Positions 29,942-39,350 of a stretch of 64,000 bases of DNA are shown here, piece by piece. The DNA is taken from assembly GCF_002831685.1 (NCBI RefSeq), contig NZ_CP025119.1, positions 1,461,001-1,525,000 on the forward strand, written 5' to 3'. This DNA is from Polaribacter sp. ALD11. GTDB lineage: Bacteria; Bacteroidota; Bacteroidia; Flavobacteriales; Flavobacteriaceae. Under the pieces are notes generated by a model. It was not told where the DNA came from. It made no database searches and saw only the letters and a list, made by a program, of their open reading frames with translations. Both the position numbers and the translations under genes were made by a program. Position 1 is the stretch's first letter, and each line of letters opens with the position of its first letter.

Positions 29942-31534
29942 TTAAGCTTTGTCTGCCTTAATAGCACTCATATATTTTTTTAATTCTTCTTTCACTTTTG
30001 GCGCTAACAATATAAGACCAATCATGTTCGGAACCATCATTGCAAAAACCATGGCATCTGAGAAGCCAATAACAGAACCTAAACTTGCTGCTGCACCAAT
30101 GACTACAAATACACAGAAAATTACTTTGTATACATACTCCATTTTTTTAGATCTACCAAATAAATAAGCCCAACCTTGAAAACCGTAGTAAGACCAAGAT
30201 ATCATAGAACTAAAGGCAAATAAAACAACAGCAACAGTTAAGACGTAAGGAAACCAAGAAATTGCAGATTCAAATGCACCTGAGGTTAATAAGATAGCTT
30301 GAGCTTCATTTAAAGACCCATTTTCTGCGGCAACATTTCCAGTAATAATTAAGACCAAAGCGGTCATTGTACAAACCACAACTGTATCTATAAATGGTTC
30401 TAATAAAGCAACCATACCTTCACTTGCTGCATATTTTGTTTTTACTGCAGAGTGCGCAATAGATGCAGAACCAATACCTGCTTCATTTGAAAAAGCTGCC
30501 CTTCTAAATCCTTGTACTAAAACTCCTACTGCTCCACCGGCTACTCCTTCTGGGCTAAATGCACCATTAAATATTTGCATGAATGCATCACCAATCATAG
30601 CATAGTTTGAAAAAATAACAAATAAAGAAGCTGCTACATAGATAGCTACCATAAATGGAACAATTTTATCAGTTACTTTTGCTATTTTTTTAATTCCACC
30701 GATAATTACAATACCAACTAAAACAGCCATTATCAAACCAAATAACCATCCTTTACCATGTAAAACAGAAACTCCACCTACTGGTGTCGTAATATTTTCT
30801 ACTAACTGAAATGCTTGGTTTACTTGAAACATGTTTCCACCACCAAAAGAACCTCCAATTACAAAAATTGCAAATAATGCTGCTAATATTTTTCCTAGTT
30901 TCTTATTTTTTAACCCTTTTGTAAGATAATACATCGGACCTCCATAAACCGTTCCGTCAGATTCAATATCTCTATACTTTACTCCTAATGTACATTCTAC
31001 AAATTTTGATGCCATTCCTAAGAAACCAGCAACAATCATCCAGAAAGTAGCACCCGCACCACCAATTGAAACAGCAATTGCAACACCTGCAATATTACCC
31101 AAACCTACTGTTGCAGACAAAGCTGCTGTTAGAGCCTGAAAATGTGTAACTTCCCCATCATGCCCCTCTATTCTTATTGTGTCTGGATTATCTTCTTCAT
31201 CTGTAAATTTAGATTTTTCTATTACGACATTATGATCTACCCTATTTTCTAACTCATCATACTTACCTCTAACAATATTTATTGAAGTAAAAAACCCCCT
31301 AAAGTTTATAAAATTAAAATAAAACGTAAAGTACAATGCACCTAAAATTAAAGGGAATAAAACCCAATAAATACTAACTGTATCTGAGAAAGGAATCTGA
31401 TAAAAAATGATATCTACAAACCAACCTGTTGCATTTCCAAATGCTTCGTCAATTTGCTTATCTAGACCTTTTTCTTGTGCAAATGTAAAAAAGGGCATTG
31501 CTAAAAATAACAACGAAAGAAGTTTTTTATTCAT
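29942..31534 (-). CDS. Alanine/glycine:cation symporter (AGCS family), copy 1
   Basis: A 530-residue inner-membrane transporter. A signal-like first helix is followed by about 11 transmembrane helices. The AGCS signature ALSATVGLGNIAGVAIAVS and GGPMYYLTKGLK, SFGGGNMFQ and AFSNEAGIGSASIAHS are visible. It couples Na+ or H+ to uptake of alanine or glycine. Its closest visible relative is the neighbouring gene at 31680-33290 on the same strand, so the pair arose by tandem duplication. It is unlikely to share a transcript with that gene, because a strong terminator separates them. Confidence 0.95.
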   Translation of the reverse strand: MNKKLLSLLFLAMPFFTFAQEKGLDKQIDEAFGNATGWFVDIIFYQIPFSDTVSIYWVLFPLILGALYFTFYFNFINFRGFFTSINIVRGKYDELENRVDHNVVIEKSKFTDEEDNPDTIRIEGHDGEVTHFQALTAALSATVGLGNIAGVAIAVSIGGAGATFWMIVAGFLGMASKFVECTLGVKYRDIESDGTVYGGPMYYLTKGLKNKKLGKILAALFAIFVIGGSFGGGNMFQVNQAFQLVENITTPVGGVSVLHGKGWLFGLIMAVLVGIVIIGGIKKIAKVTDKIVPFMVAIYVAASLFVIFSNYAMIGDAFMQIFNGAFSPEGVAGGAVGVLVQGFRRAAFSNEAGIGSASIAHSAVKTKYAASEGMVALLEPFIDTVVVCTMTALVLIITGNVAAENGSLNEAQAILLTSGAFESAISWFPYVLTVAVVLFAFSSMISWSYYGFQGWAYLFGRSKKMEYVYKVIFCVFVVIGAAASLGSVIGFSDAMVFAMMVPNMIGLILLAPKVKEELKKYMSAIKADKA

Positions 31535-31610
31535 AATATATTTTGATTAATTTAAAATTAGTAATGCGCAATATCATAAAAAAAAATTAAAAATTACAAA
31601 TTACGTCAAA

Positions 31611-31658
31611 AAAAAACCTATTTTTTTTGCCTTTTAGTTGGCTAAAAATAGGTTTTTT
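31611..31658 (-). terminator. Terminator between the two AGCS genes
   Basis: A perfect 15-bp stem AAAAAACCTATTTTT (31611-31625) / AAAAATAGGTTTTTT (31644-31658), following the stop of the upstream symporter on the minus strand and ending in a long T-run. Confidence 0.9.
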
Positions 31659-31679
31659 GAAAATTATTTTTTATTAAAT

Positions 31680-33290
31680 CTACTTTTTTATTTTATGATC
31701 AATTGCTTTTAGATAGCGCGCCAGTTCAACTTTAACCTTTGGAGCTAATAGGAGTAAACCTATAATATTAGGAAACACCATAGCGAATATCATAGCATCG
31801 GAAAACTCGATTACAGAACCTAAAGTAGAAGATGCTCCAATTACAACAAAAATTAAAAATAATACTTTATAAGTAATGTCTGCTATTCTACCTTTTCCAA
31901 ATAAATAAGTCCAACCCTGTATTCCATAATAAGACCAAGAAAGCATTGATGAAAAAGCAAATAAAATTACTGCTATGGTTAGTAAAATAGAAAAATTTGG
32001 AATTGCAGAATCAAAAGCAACTGACGTTAGGTCTACACCATTTATAGGTTGGTTCGTTGCGTTTAGTAGTACATTACTCTTTGAATCTAAATTACCATAG
32101 GTAAATAAATTACTCTTTAAATTGGTTACTACAATTACCAAAGCAGTCATTGAGCAAATGATTACAGTATCTACAAACGGCCCTATTGAAGCTACAATTC
32201 CTTCACTTGCTGGAAACTTCGTTTTAACAGCTGCATGTGCAATAGATGCTGACCCAACACCTGCCTCATTTGAAAAAGCGGCTCTTTGAAAACCAACAAT
32301 CATCACTCCTATTAAACCTCCTACTATTGAGGTTTCGTTAAAGGCGCCATCCCATATCTGTCCCATAGCTTCAGGGATTATTGAAAAATTCATGGCAAGT
32401 ATAATTAAAGAAGCACCTACAAACATAATTGCCATAAATGGTACTATCTTTTCCGTTACTTGCCCAATTCTTTTAATTCCTCCAATAATTACTATCCCAA
32501 CTAGTACAGCCATTACAATTCCGAATATAAACCCAGATTCAATTTCAAATAGTTGTTTAAATTGTGCAGCAGCTTGGTTTGCCTGGAACATGTTTCCCCC
32601 TCCAAAAGAACCTCCAATTACAAAGACCGCATATAAACCAGCTAAAACTTTCCCTAGTCCTGCTAAATTCTTTTCTTTTAATCCTTTTTTCAAGTAATAC
32701 ATTGGGCCTCCGTATATCTTACCATCCTCACCAACTTCTCTATACTTAACACCTAAAGTAGCTTCTACTAATTTTGTAGACATCCCTAAAAACCCAGCTA
32801 AAATCATCCATACAGTAGCTCCTGGACCTCCAATTGCAATTGCAACTGCAACCCCTGCAATGTTTCCTAACCCTACTGTTGCTGATAGTGCAGCAGTTAA
32901 AGCTTGAAAATGCGTAACTTCTCCTACAACCCCTTCAGCTTGAGGGCTTTCAAAAACATCTCCTCCTGGTGTAGGATCTCCTGCAGCTTCATCAACTGAA
33001 TGATGATCAATAGCGTCATATTTACCATTTGTAGCTCTAATCGCAACACCTAATAAAGTTATATTAGAAAACTTGAAATATAATGTGAAAAAGAAAGCCC
33101 CAGATAACAGAAGAATAACTACAATTGGAACGTCTATACCAGCAATAGAAATTGGATAAAAAACGACTTCACTTACAGCATCGGCAAAAGGCTTAAATTT
33201 CTCTTCTATTTCTTGATCTATTGTTAATTCTTGTGCAAAAGATAGCATTGGAAATGCTAACAAAAGCACTGTAATAATTTTTTTATACAT
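31680..33290 (-). CDS. Alanine/glycine:cation symporter (AGCS family), copy 2
   Basis: A 536-residue paralogue of the adjacent transporter, with the same signatures (ALSATVGLGNIAGVAVAIA, GGPMYYLKKGLK, SFGGGNMFQANQ, AFSNEAGVGSASIAHA). It differs by an insert near residues 400-420 (LKSNLFTYGNLDSKSN) in a loop. It should take up alanine or glycine with a cation. Divergence from copy 1 suggests different affinity, substrate or regulation, which is inference. Confidence 0.95.
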   Translation of the reverse strand: MYKKIITVLLLAFPMLSFAQELTIDQEIEEKFKPFADAVSEVVFYPISIAGIDVPIVVILLLSGAFFFTLYFKFSNITLLGVAIRATNGKYDAIDHHSVDEAAGDPTPGGDVFESPQAEGVVGEVTHFQALTAALSATVGLGNIAGVAVAIAIGGPGATVWMILAGFLGMSTKLVEATLGVKYREVGEDGKIYGGPMYYLKKGLKEKNLAGLGKVLAGLYAVFVIGGSFGGGNMFQANQAAAQFKQLFEIESGFIFGIVMAVLVGIVIIGGIKRIGQVTEKIVPFMAIMFVGASLIILAMNFSIIPEAMGQIWDGAFNETSIVGGLIGVMIVGFQRAAFSNEAGVGSASIAHAAVKTKFPASEGIVASIGPFVDTVIICSMTALVIVVTNLKSNLFTYGNLDSKSNVLLNATNQPINGVDLTSVAFDSAIPNFSILLTIAVILFAFSSMLSWSYYGIQGWTYLFGKGRIADITYKVLFLIFVVIGASSTLGSVIEFSDAMIFAMVFPNIIGLLLLAPKVKVELARYLKAIDHKIKK

Positions 33291-33410
33291 AATAAATTTT
33301 TGAGTTAGTTGCTATTAAGTAAAATGCAAGATGATGTAAAAAGGCTCTTTTAGCAAATTTTTAGCGTTAAATATCCAATTTACACCCTTAAACATAACTC
33401 TAAAGTAATA

Positions 33411-34310
33411 TTAAGGTAACGTTTCTTTAAACCTTAGTAAATCTTCTTTAAATGATTTTGGATAAAATTCTAACTCTTTATTCGTTTTTGTTAAGTCGAA
33501 ACCAGTTTTTGCTGGTCTTGGTGCAGTTTGATTTAAAGTTGCTGTCGAAATTGGTTTTATATGGCTTTTATCTAACTGAAAAACCTCTGCAATTTGTACT
33601 GCAATTTCATAAATACTTAGTAGTTTATTAGAGGAGATATTAAAGGTTCCTGTTGCTTTTTTGTCTATAGAAATTTTACAAGAAAGCGCCAAATCTTCAA
33701 CATACGTTGGCATTCTAAATTGGTCATCTACAATTGTAATCTCTTTATTTTGCTCTAGCATTTGCTTCACCCAAAAAACAATATTACTTCTACTCTTGTC
33801 AAAAACTTTACCAAAAACTAAAATTGTTCTTAGAATTGTAAAATCAATTTTCGAGCTTGTTAAAATAGTTTCAGATTTCAATTTTGACAAGCCATAATAG
33901 CTTAAAGGGTTTGGTGTATCTGTTTCTTTATAATAGCCTTTTTCTCCATCAAAAATAAAATCTGTAGAAAGATGAATTATGTGTGAATTAATCTCTTCGG
34001 AAATTGTTACCAGTGTTTTTACAACATCTACATTTAAAGAGTCACATTCTTGTTTATTATTCTCACAAGCATCAACATTTGTCATTGCTGCTGTATTTAC
34101 AATAAAGTCTGGTTTAATCTTTAAAATTTCTTCTTTCAACAAAACTTCATCCGTAACATCAATAGAAGTGTACTCAAAATCTTCTCTTCCGCTTCTATTA
34201 ATTCCTCTAGAAAAACCATAAACCTTATACTTTTCTTTTTCTTGAAGTAATAAGTTTAATAAAGACTGCCCTAACAAACCGTTACTTCCTGTAATAATTA
34301 TTTTGCTCAT
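33411..34310 (-). CDS. RmlD-like SDR family NAD(P)-dependent oxidoreductase
   Basis: A 299-residue extended short-chain dehydrogenase resembling dTDP-4-dehydrorhamnose reductase. The NAD(P) motif is GSNGLLGQSLL at residues 8-18; NTAAMTNVDACE and the catalytic YYGLSKLKSE motif follow. No rmlA, rmlB or rmlC gene is nearby, so a role in rhamnose synthesis is not supported by context. It starts one base after the K+ channel stop, forming a tight three-gene unit with the channel and the PspC gene. Confidence 0.88.
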   Translation of the reverse strand: MSKIIITGSNGLLGQSLLNLLLQEKEKYKVYGFSRGINRSGREDFEYTSIDVTDEVLLKEEILKIKPDFIVNTAAMTNVDACENNKQECDSLNVDVVKTLVTISEEINSHIIHLSTDFIFDGEKGYYKETDTPNPLSYYGLSKLKSETILTSSKIDFTILRTILVFGKVFDKSRSNIVFWVKQMLEQNKEITIVDDQFRMPTYVEDLALSCKISIDKKATGTFNISSNKLLSIYEIAVQIAEVFQLDKSHIKPISTATLNQTAPRPAKTGFDLTKTNKELEFYPKSFKEDLLRFKETLP

Positions 34311-34311
34311 A

Positions 34312-35310
34312 CTAAAATATTTCTCTTAGCTTTATAATTTGTTCCGGTCTTCCTAAAATAATTAATTGAGAATCTGCAACCAATTTTATATCTGCTTCTG
34401 GGTTAATAATATAATCTTTATCTGGATTTCGAAAACCAATGACTGTACAACCTGTCTGTCTTCTTAAATCTAAATCTAAGATAGTTTTATTAATATATTT
34501 TTTAGGTAAATCATTTACCGATACTTCCTCTAAATTTGCTGTAGTTTCACCTTCTATTGTTAATCGATCTACAAATTCGATAACATCTGGCGTTGTTACT
34601 AAAGACGCCATATGATCTCCCCCTAATTTATCTGGCATAATGACATTGCTTGCGCCTGCAAACTTTAATTTTTTATAAGAAGATTCATTTGCCGCTCTAC
34701 TTATTATAACACAATCTTTATTTAATTGACTTGCTGTTAAAACCACAAAAAGATTATCTGCATCTGAAGGTAAAGCTGTAATTAAGAATGCTGCCTTTTC
34801 AATTCCTGCTTTTTGCAACGTTTCATCTAATGTTGCATCTCCATAAATATTTAAAATTCCCTGAGTATCTAAAACATCAGTCATTTCTTTTTTTTGTTCA
34901 ACTACTACAAACTTTTTATTGTAGTTACCAAGTTTTAAAATTGCTTGTTTACCATTTCTACCATAACCACAAACAATGGTATGTCCTTTTAAATGTCTTA
35001 TTTGTTTCTCCACTTTTCTGTGTTTAAAATGTTCAAATAACTTACCACTTACCAAGTATTCTGAAAACGCCGAAACTGCGTACCCAAATATTGTTATACT
35101 TGTTAGAATTAGAAATATTGTAAATACTTTTTCTTCTGGAGAAAAAGGCTGAAGCTCTCCAAAACCAACGGTTGTAACTGTAATTACAGTCATATAAAGC
35201 GCATCTACAAAATTGTAGTTAGAAAGCCACATGTAACCAATAATTCCAATAGCTAAAATGGAAATTACCAAAAAAGCAATTTTCTCTATTTTCGATTTTA
35301 TAATAATCAT
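34312..35310 (-). CDS. Two-helix potassium channel with RCK (TrkA-N/TrkA-C) domains
   Basis: A 332-residue protein. Two transmembrane helices near residues 10-30 and 60-80 flank a pore loop with the selectivity filter TVTTVGFGE. The cytoplasmic TrkA-N domain follows (IVCGYGRNGKQAILKL, ERHV-like VVVEQKKE, IYGDATLDETLQKAGI), then a TrkA-C domain (about 245-330). It gates K+ flow in response to nucleotide or cation binding, like MthK or Kch. Coupling to an RmlD-like SDR gene downstream is unexplained. Confidence 0.92.
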   Translation of the reverse strand: MIIIKSKIEKIAFLVISILAIGIIGYMWLSNYNFVDALYMTVITVTTVGFGELQPFSPEEKVFTIFLILTSITIFGYAVSAFSEYLVSGKLFEHFKHRKVEKQIRHLKGHTIVCGYGRNGKQAILKLGNYNKKFVVVEQKKEMTDVLDTQGILNIYGDATLDETLQKAGIEKAAFLITALPSDADNLFVVLTASQLNKDCVIISRAANESSYKKLKFAGASNVIMPDKLGGDHMASLVTTPDVIEFVDRLTIEGETTANLEEVSVNDLPKKYINKTILDLDLRRQTGCTVIGFRNPDKDYIINPEADIKLVADSQLIILGRPEQIIKLREIF

Positions 35311-35313
35311 ATT

Positions 35314-35535
35314 TTATAAATCGAAAACCGAACTTCTTTTGGTGTAAATCATATCTTTTAATTTTAATAAAAAAGCCATGGTTAAATACAAACCAAATGA
35401 CAAGCCAACGGTAAAAAAAGTTACATAAATAAAGAATAAGCGCACATTTACTGCTCTCATTCCTAACCTATCTGCAAACCTAGAGAAAACCCCAAAACCA
35501 TTTCTTTCAAAAAAATGGCGTATATTATCTATCAT
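35314..35535 (-). CDS. Small PspC-domain membrane protein
   Basis: About 73 residues from the preferred ATG at 35535 (MIDNIRHFFERNGFG); an upstream ATG at 35556 would add 7 residues. Conserved PspC features are the RLGMRAVNVRLFFIY segment followed by one transmembrane helix (about FFTVGLSFGLYLTMAFLL). PspC proteins respond to envelope stress in other bacteria. No other psp genes are present. It is first in the compact unit with the K+ channel. Confidence 0.85.
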   Translation of the reverse strand: MIDNIRHFFERNGFGVFSRFADRLGMRAVNVRLFFIYVTFFTVGLSFGLYLTMAFLLKLKDMIYTKRSSVFDL

Positions 35536-35671
35536 TTTTACTAAAATATACTGCAAGATACTATTTTATCTGTTTTTTATACAAAATCTAAGCTTCGTTT
35601 TTAAAGGAAAGGTAGTTTAAAACTAATATTAAAGGCTCTTAAAAACCTACTTACATTAAATTAGTAATGAT

Positions 35672-35679
35672 TAACTTTG
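35672..35679 (+). promoter_or_regulatory. Promoter -7 box of uvrA
   Basis: TAACTTTG matches TAnnTTTG 25 bases before the TTG start codon of uvrA. Confidence 0.55.
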
Positions 35680-35703
35680 CATTTTCCGATAAAATAGGCA
35701 CGT

Positions 35704-38526
35704 TTGAAAGACCAAGAATATATAGAAGTTTACGGGGCAAGAGCTCATAATTTAAAAAACATTGATGTTAAAATTCCTCGCGAAAAGCTAGTTGTAATAA
35801 CAGGTTTAAGCGGAAGCGGAAAATCTTCCTTAGCTTTTGATACCATTTATGCAGAAGGACAAAGACGTTATATAGAAACATTTTCGGCCTATGCAAGACA
35901 GTTTTTAGGAGGGTTAGAAAGACCAGATGTAGATAAAATTGATGGGCTTTCTCCAGTAATCTCCATTGAACAAAAAACAACAAATAAAAGTCCGCGTTCT
36001 ACTGTAGGAACCATCACAGAAATTTACGATTTTTTAAGATTACTTTTTGCAAGAGCTGCAGACGCATACTCTTACAACACCGATCAAAAAATGGTGAGTT
36101 ATTCTGATGAACAAATTAAAGATTTGATTCTAAAGGATTTTGATGGTAAGAAGATAGCCGTTTTAGCACCTTTAATTAAATCTAGAAAAGGACATTACAG
36201 AGAGCTTTTTGAACAAATTTCTAAACAAGGGTTTTTAAGGGTTCGAGTGGATGGCAAGATTCAAGAGATTGAAAAAGGCATGAAACTAGATCGTTACAAA
36301 AACCATGATATTGAGGTTGTAATCGATCGATTGGCTGTAAATAAAACAGTCGAAAAACGTTTAGAAGAAACGATAAAAACAGCACTATATTCTGGAAATA
36401 ATATTTTAATGGTGATTGCTATTGATGACAACAATCCTAGATATTTTAGTAGAGAATTAATGTGTCCAACAACAGGTATTGCATATCCGAACCCTGAGCC
36501 AAATACGTTTTCTTTCAACTCACCAAAAGGAGCTTGTGATTCTTGTAACGGATTAGGAATTACGAATGAAATTAACTTAAAAAAAGTAATTCCAGATGAT
36601 AGTATTTCTATTAAAAATGGTGGAATTATTCCTTTAGGTGAACAAAAAAGCAGTTGGATTTTTAAACAAATTCAGAATATTGCAGAACGTTATAAATTCA
36701 AATTAACAGATGCCATTAAAGACATTCCAAAAGAAGCATTAGAAATCATTTTACATGGTGGAAATGAGTCTTTTGAAATCGAATCGAAAACTGTTGGTGT
36801 TACTAGAAATTACAAAATAGACTTCGAAGGAATTGTTGCTTTTATTAATAGCCAATACAACAATGCAGAAAGCACAACTATAAAACGTTGGGCAAAAGGT
36901 TTTATGGATGAAGTTACTTGCTCATCTTGCCACGGAAAAAGATTAAAAAAAGAAGCACTTCATTTTAAAATTACAGATAAAAGCATCAGCGATTTGGTAC
37001 AAATGGATGTAACTGAATTGGCAAAATGGTTTAAAAACGTTGAGAAAGATTTATCAAAAAAACAGCTAATCATTGCTTCAGAAATATTAAAAGAAATACG
37101 CACTAGAATACAGTTTTTAGTAGATGTTGGCTTAGATTATTTAACATTAGACAGAACCTCTAAATCCCTTTCTGGTGGTGAAGCACAAAGAATTCGTTTG
37201 GCAACACAAATTGGTTCTCAGCTAGTAGGTGTTTTATATATTTTAGATGAACCAAGTATTGGGTTGCACCAACGAGACAATGAGAAACTAATAGATTCTT
37301 TAGTAAAACTAAGAGATATTGGTAATTCTGTTTTGGTTGTAGAACATGACCAAGACATGATTGAAAAAGCAGATTTTGTTTTTGATATTGGTCCGGGTGC
37401 CGGAAAACATGGTGGAGAAATTGTTTCTGCAGGAACTTTTGCAGAACTTAAAAAGCAAAATACATTAACTGCAGATTACATTACTGGCAGAAAAAAAATT
37501 GAAGTCCCAGAAAAAAGGCGTGAAGGAAATGGAAAAACCATTAAACTTTTTGGTGCTAGCGGAAATAATTTAAAAAATGTTACCGTAGAATTTCCTTTAG
37601 GAAAAATGATTTGTGTTACAGGAGTTTCTGGAAGTGGAAAATCTACTTTAATTAATGAAACTTTATATCCTATTTTAAACGCACACATTTATAGAGGTGT
37701 TAAAAAGCCGATGCCTTACAAGAAAATTGAAGGCCTAGAACATGTAGATAAAGTAATAGATATCGATCAATCGCCAATTGGAAGAACACCTCGCTCTAAC
37801 CCTGCAACGTACACCAAAACGTTTGATGAAATTAGAAGCTTGTTTGCAAAAACTGCAGAAGCTGCAATTCGCGGCTATAAACCAGGACGTTTTTCTTTTA
37901 ATGTAAAAGGAGGACGCTGTGAAACTTGTCAAGGCGGTGGCGTTAGAGTAATAGAAATGAACTTTTTACCAGATGTGCAAGTAGAGTGTGAAACTTGCCA
38001 GGGAAAACGTTTCAACAGAGAAACCTTAGAGATTCGGTATAAAGGAAAGTCGATTTCTGATGTTTTGAATATGACCATTGAAGATGCTACAGATTTCTTT
38101 ATAAAGATTCCTAAAATACATCGAAAATTAAAGACTATTAAAGATGTTGGTTTAGGCTATATTACGCTAGGGCAACAATCGACTACTCTTTCTGGTGGTG
38201 AAGCACAAAGAATTAAATTAGCTGCCGAATTATCTAAAAGAGATACAGGTAATACTTTTTATATTTTAGATGAGCCTACTACTGGTTTGCATTTTGAAGA
38301 TATACGAGTTTTAATGGACGTTTTAAATAAATTAGCAGACAAAGGAAATACAGTTCTTATTATAGAACACAATTTAGATGTTGTAAAATTGGCCGATTAT
38401 GTAATTGATGTTGGTATGGAAGGCGGAAAAAAAGGTGGAAAAATATTAGTTACAGGAACCCCAGAAGAAGTTGCGAAACATAAAAAAAGTTATACTGCTA
38501 AGTTTTTGAAAAAATTACTATTTTAG
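35704..38526 (+). CDS. uvrA: Excinuclease ABC subunit A
   Basis: A 940-residue DNA damage recognition ATPase of nucleotide excision repair, usual length for the family. Two ABC modules: Walker [15 protein letters not shown] near residue 33 and [10 protein letters not shown] near 640; signature LSGGEAQRI occurs twice. Zinc-binding cysteine pairs are [24 protein letters not shown] and CETCQGKR. The start codon is TTG: an in-frame TAG lies two codons upstream and the family N-terminus ([17 protein letters not shown]) begins directly after it. No ATG can replace it without cutting Walker A. Confidence 0.98.
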   Translation: MKDQEYIEVYGARAHNLKNIDVKIPREKLVVITGLSGSGKSSLAFDTIYAEGQRRYIETFSAYARQFLGGLERPDVDKIDGLSPVISIEQKTTNKSPRSTVGTITEIYDFLRLLFARAADAYSYNTDQKMVSYSDEQIKDLILKDFDGKKIAVLAPLIKSRKGHYRELFEQISKQGFLRVRVDGKIQEIEKGMKLDRYKNHDIEVVIDRLAVNKTVEKRLEETIKTALYSGNNILMVIAIDDNNPRYFSRELMCPTTGIAYPNPEPNTFSFNSPKGACDSCNGLGITNEINLKKVIPDDSISIKNGGIIPLGEQKSSWIFKQIQNIAERYKFKLTDAIKDIPKEALEIILHGGNESFEIESKTVGVTRNYKIDFEGIVAFINSQYNNAESTTIKRWAKGFMDEVTCSSCHGKRLKKEALHFKITDKSISDLVQMDVTELAKWFKNVEKDLSKKQLIIASEILKEIRTRIQFLVDVGLDYLTLDRTSKSLSGGEAQRIRLATQIGSQLVGVLYILDEPSIGLHQRDNEKLIDSLVKLRDIGNSVLVVEHDQDMIEKADFVFDIGPGAGKHGGEIVSAGTFAELKKQNTLTADYITGRKKIEVPEKRREGNGKTIKLFGASGNNLKNVTVEFPLGKMICVTGVSGSGKSTLINETLYPILNAHIYRGVKKPMPYKKIEGLEHVDKVIDIDQSPIGRTPRSNPATYTKTFDEIRSLFAKTAEAAIRGYKPGRFSFNVKGGRCETCQGGGVRVIEMNFLPDVQVECETCQGKRFNRETLEIRYKGKSISDVLNMTIEDATDFFIKIPKIHRKLKTIKDVGLGYITLGQQSTTLSGGEAQRIKLAAELSKRDTGNTFYILDEPTTGLHFEDIRVLMDVLNKLADKGNTVLIIEHNLDVVKLADYVIDVGMEGGKKGGKILVTGTPEEVAKHKKSYTAKFLKKLLF

Positions 38527-38579
38527 CAAGCTTTTCTTTTTTTAAAGTAAAGTATTAAGAAATTTTAAAATTATAGATT

Positions 38580-39287
38580 ATGACGAATGATGATAGAAAA
38601 ATAAAAGAAAAACTACAAACGAAAACTTGGAACGAGATTAAAACAAACGATTCTTGGGCTATTTTTAAAATAATGGCAGAGTTTGTAGATGGGTACGAAA
38701 AATTAAGTAAAATAGGCCCTTGTGTTTCTATTTTTGGTTCTGCGAGAACAAAACCAGACCATCCTTATTATAAATTAGCAGAAGAAGTTGCTTTTAAATT
38801 AACTCAAAACGGTTATGGTGTAATTACTGGTGGTGGACCAGGAATTATGGAAGCTGGTAATAAAGGAGCACACAGAGGAAAAGGAACTTCTGTAGGTTTA
38901 AATATAGAATTGCCTTTTGAACAACATGACAATCCGTGGATTGATCAAGGGAAAAGTTTAGACTTCGATTACTTTTTTGTTAGAAAAGTAATGTTCGTAA
39001 AATATTCTCAGGGTTTTATTGTTATGCCTGGTGGTTTTGGTACAATGGATGAACTTTTTGAAGCAATTACTTTAATTCAAACAAATAAAATTGGTCGTTT
39101 TCCTATTGTTTTAGTAGGTACAAAATTCTGGGGAGGTCTATTAGACTGGATAAAGAACACGCTTTTAGAAGAAGGTAATATTAGTGAGAAGGATTTAAAA
39201 TTATTTAGAGTTGTAGATACTGCAGATGAAGCTATTGAACACTTAAATAACTTCTACGCGAAACATCAATTAAAGCCTAATTTTTAA
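38580..39287 (+). CDS. LOG family protein (nucleotide 5'-monophosphate phosphoribohydrolase)
   Basis: A 235-residue Rossmann-like protein of the LOG/TIGR00730 family, once mis-named lysine decarboxylase. Signatures: SIFGSARTKPDHP, TGGGPGIMEAGNKGA and PGGFGTMDELFE, the last holding the catalytic Glu. Family members cleave the N-glycosidic bond of AMP or cytokinin nucleotides. It follows uvrA by 53 bases on the same strand. The physiological substrate is unknown. Confidence 0.92.
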   Translation: MTNDDRKIKEKLQTKTWNEIKTNDSWAIFKIMAEFVDGYEKLSKIGPCVSIFGSARTKPDHPYYKLAEEVAFKLTQNGYGVITGGGPGIMEAGNKGAHRGKGTSVGLNIELPFEQHDNPWIDQGKSLDFDYFFVRKVMFVKYSQGFIVMPGGFGTMDELFEAITLIQTNKIGRFPIVLVGTKFWGGLLDWIKNTLLEEGNISEKDLKLFRVVDTADEAIEHLNNFYAKHQLKPNF

Positions 39288-39350
39288 TTTCATCCGTAAA
39301 TTTTCTAAAAAAAAACTACAAAACAGCTATTTATAATTTATTTATTTTTA

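Noticed and set aside
33411..34310. rmlD of a rhamnose biosynthesis operon
   Set aside because: rmlA, rmlB and rmlC are absent nearby, so only an RmlD-like SDR is claimed.
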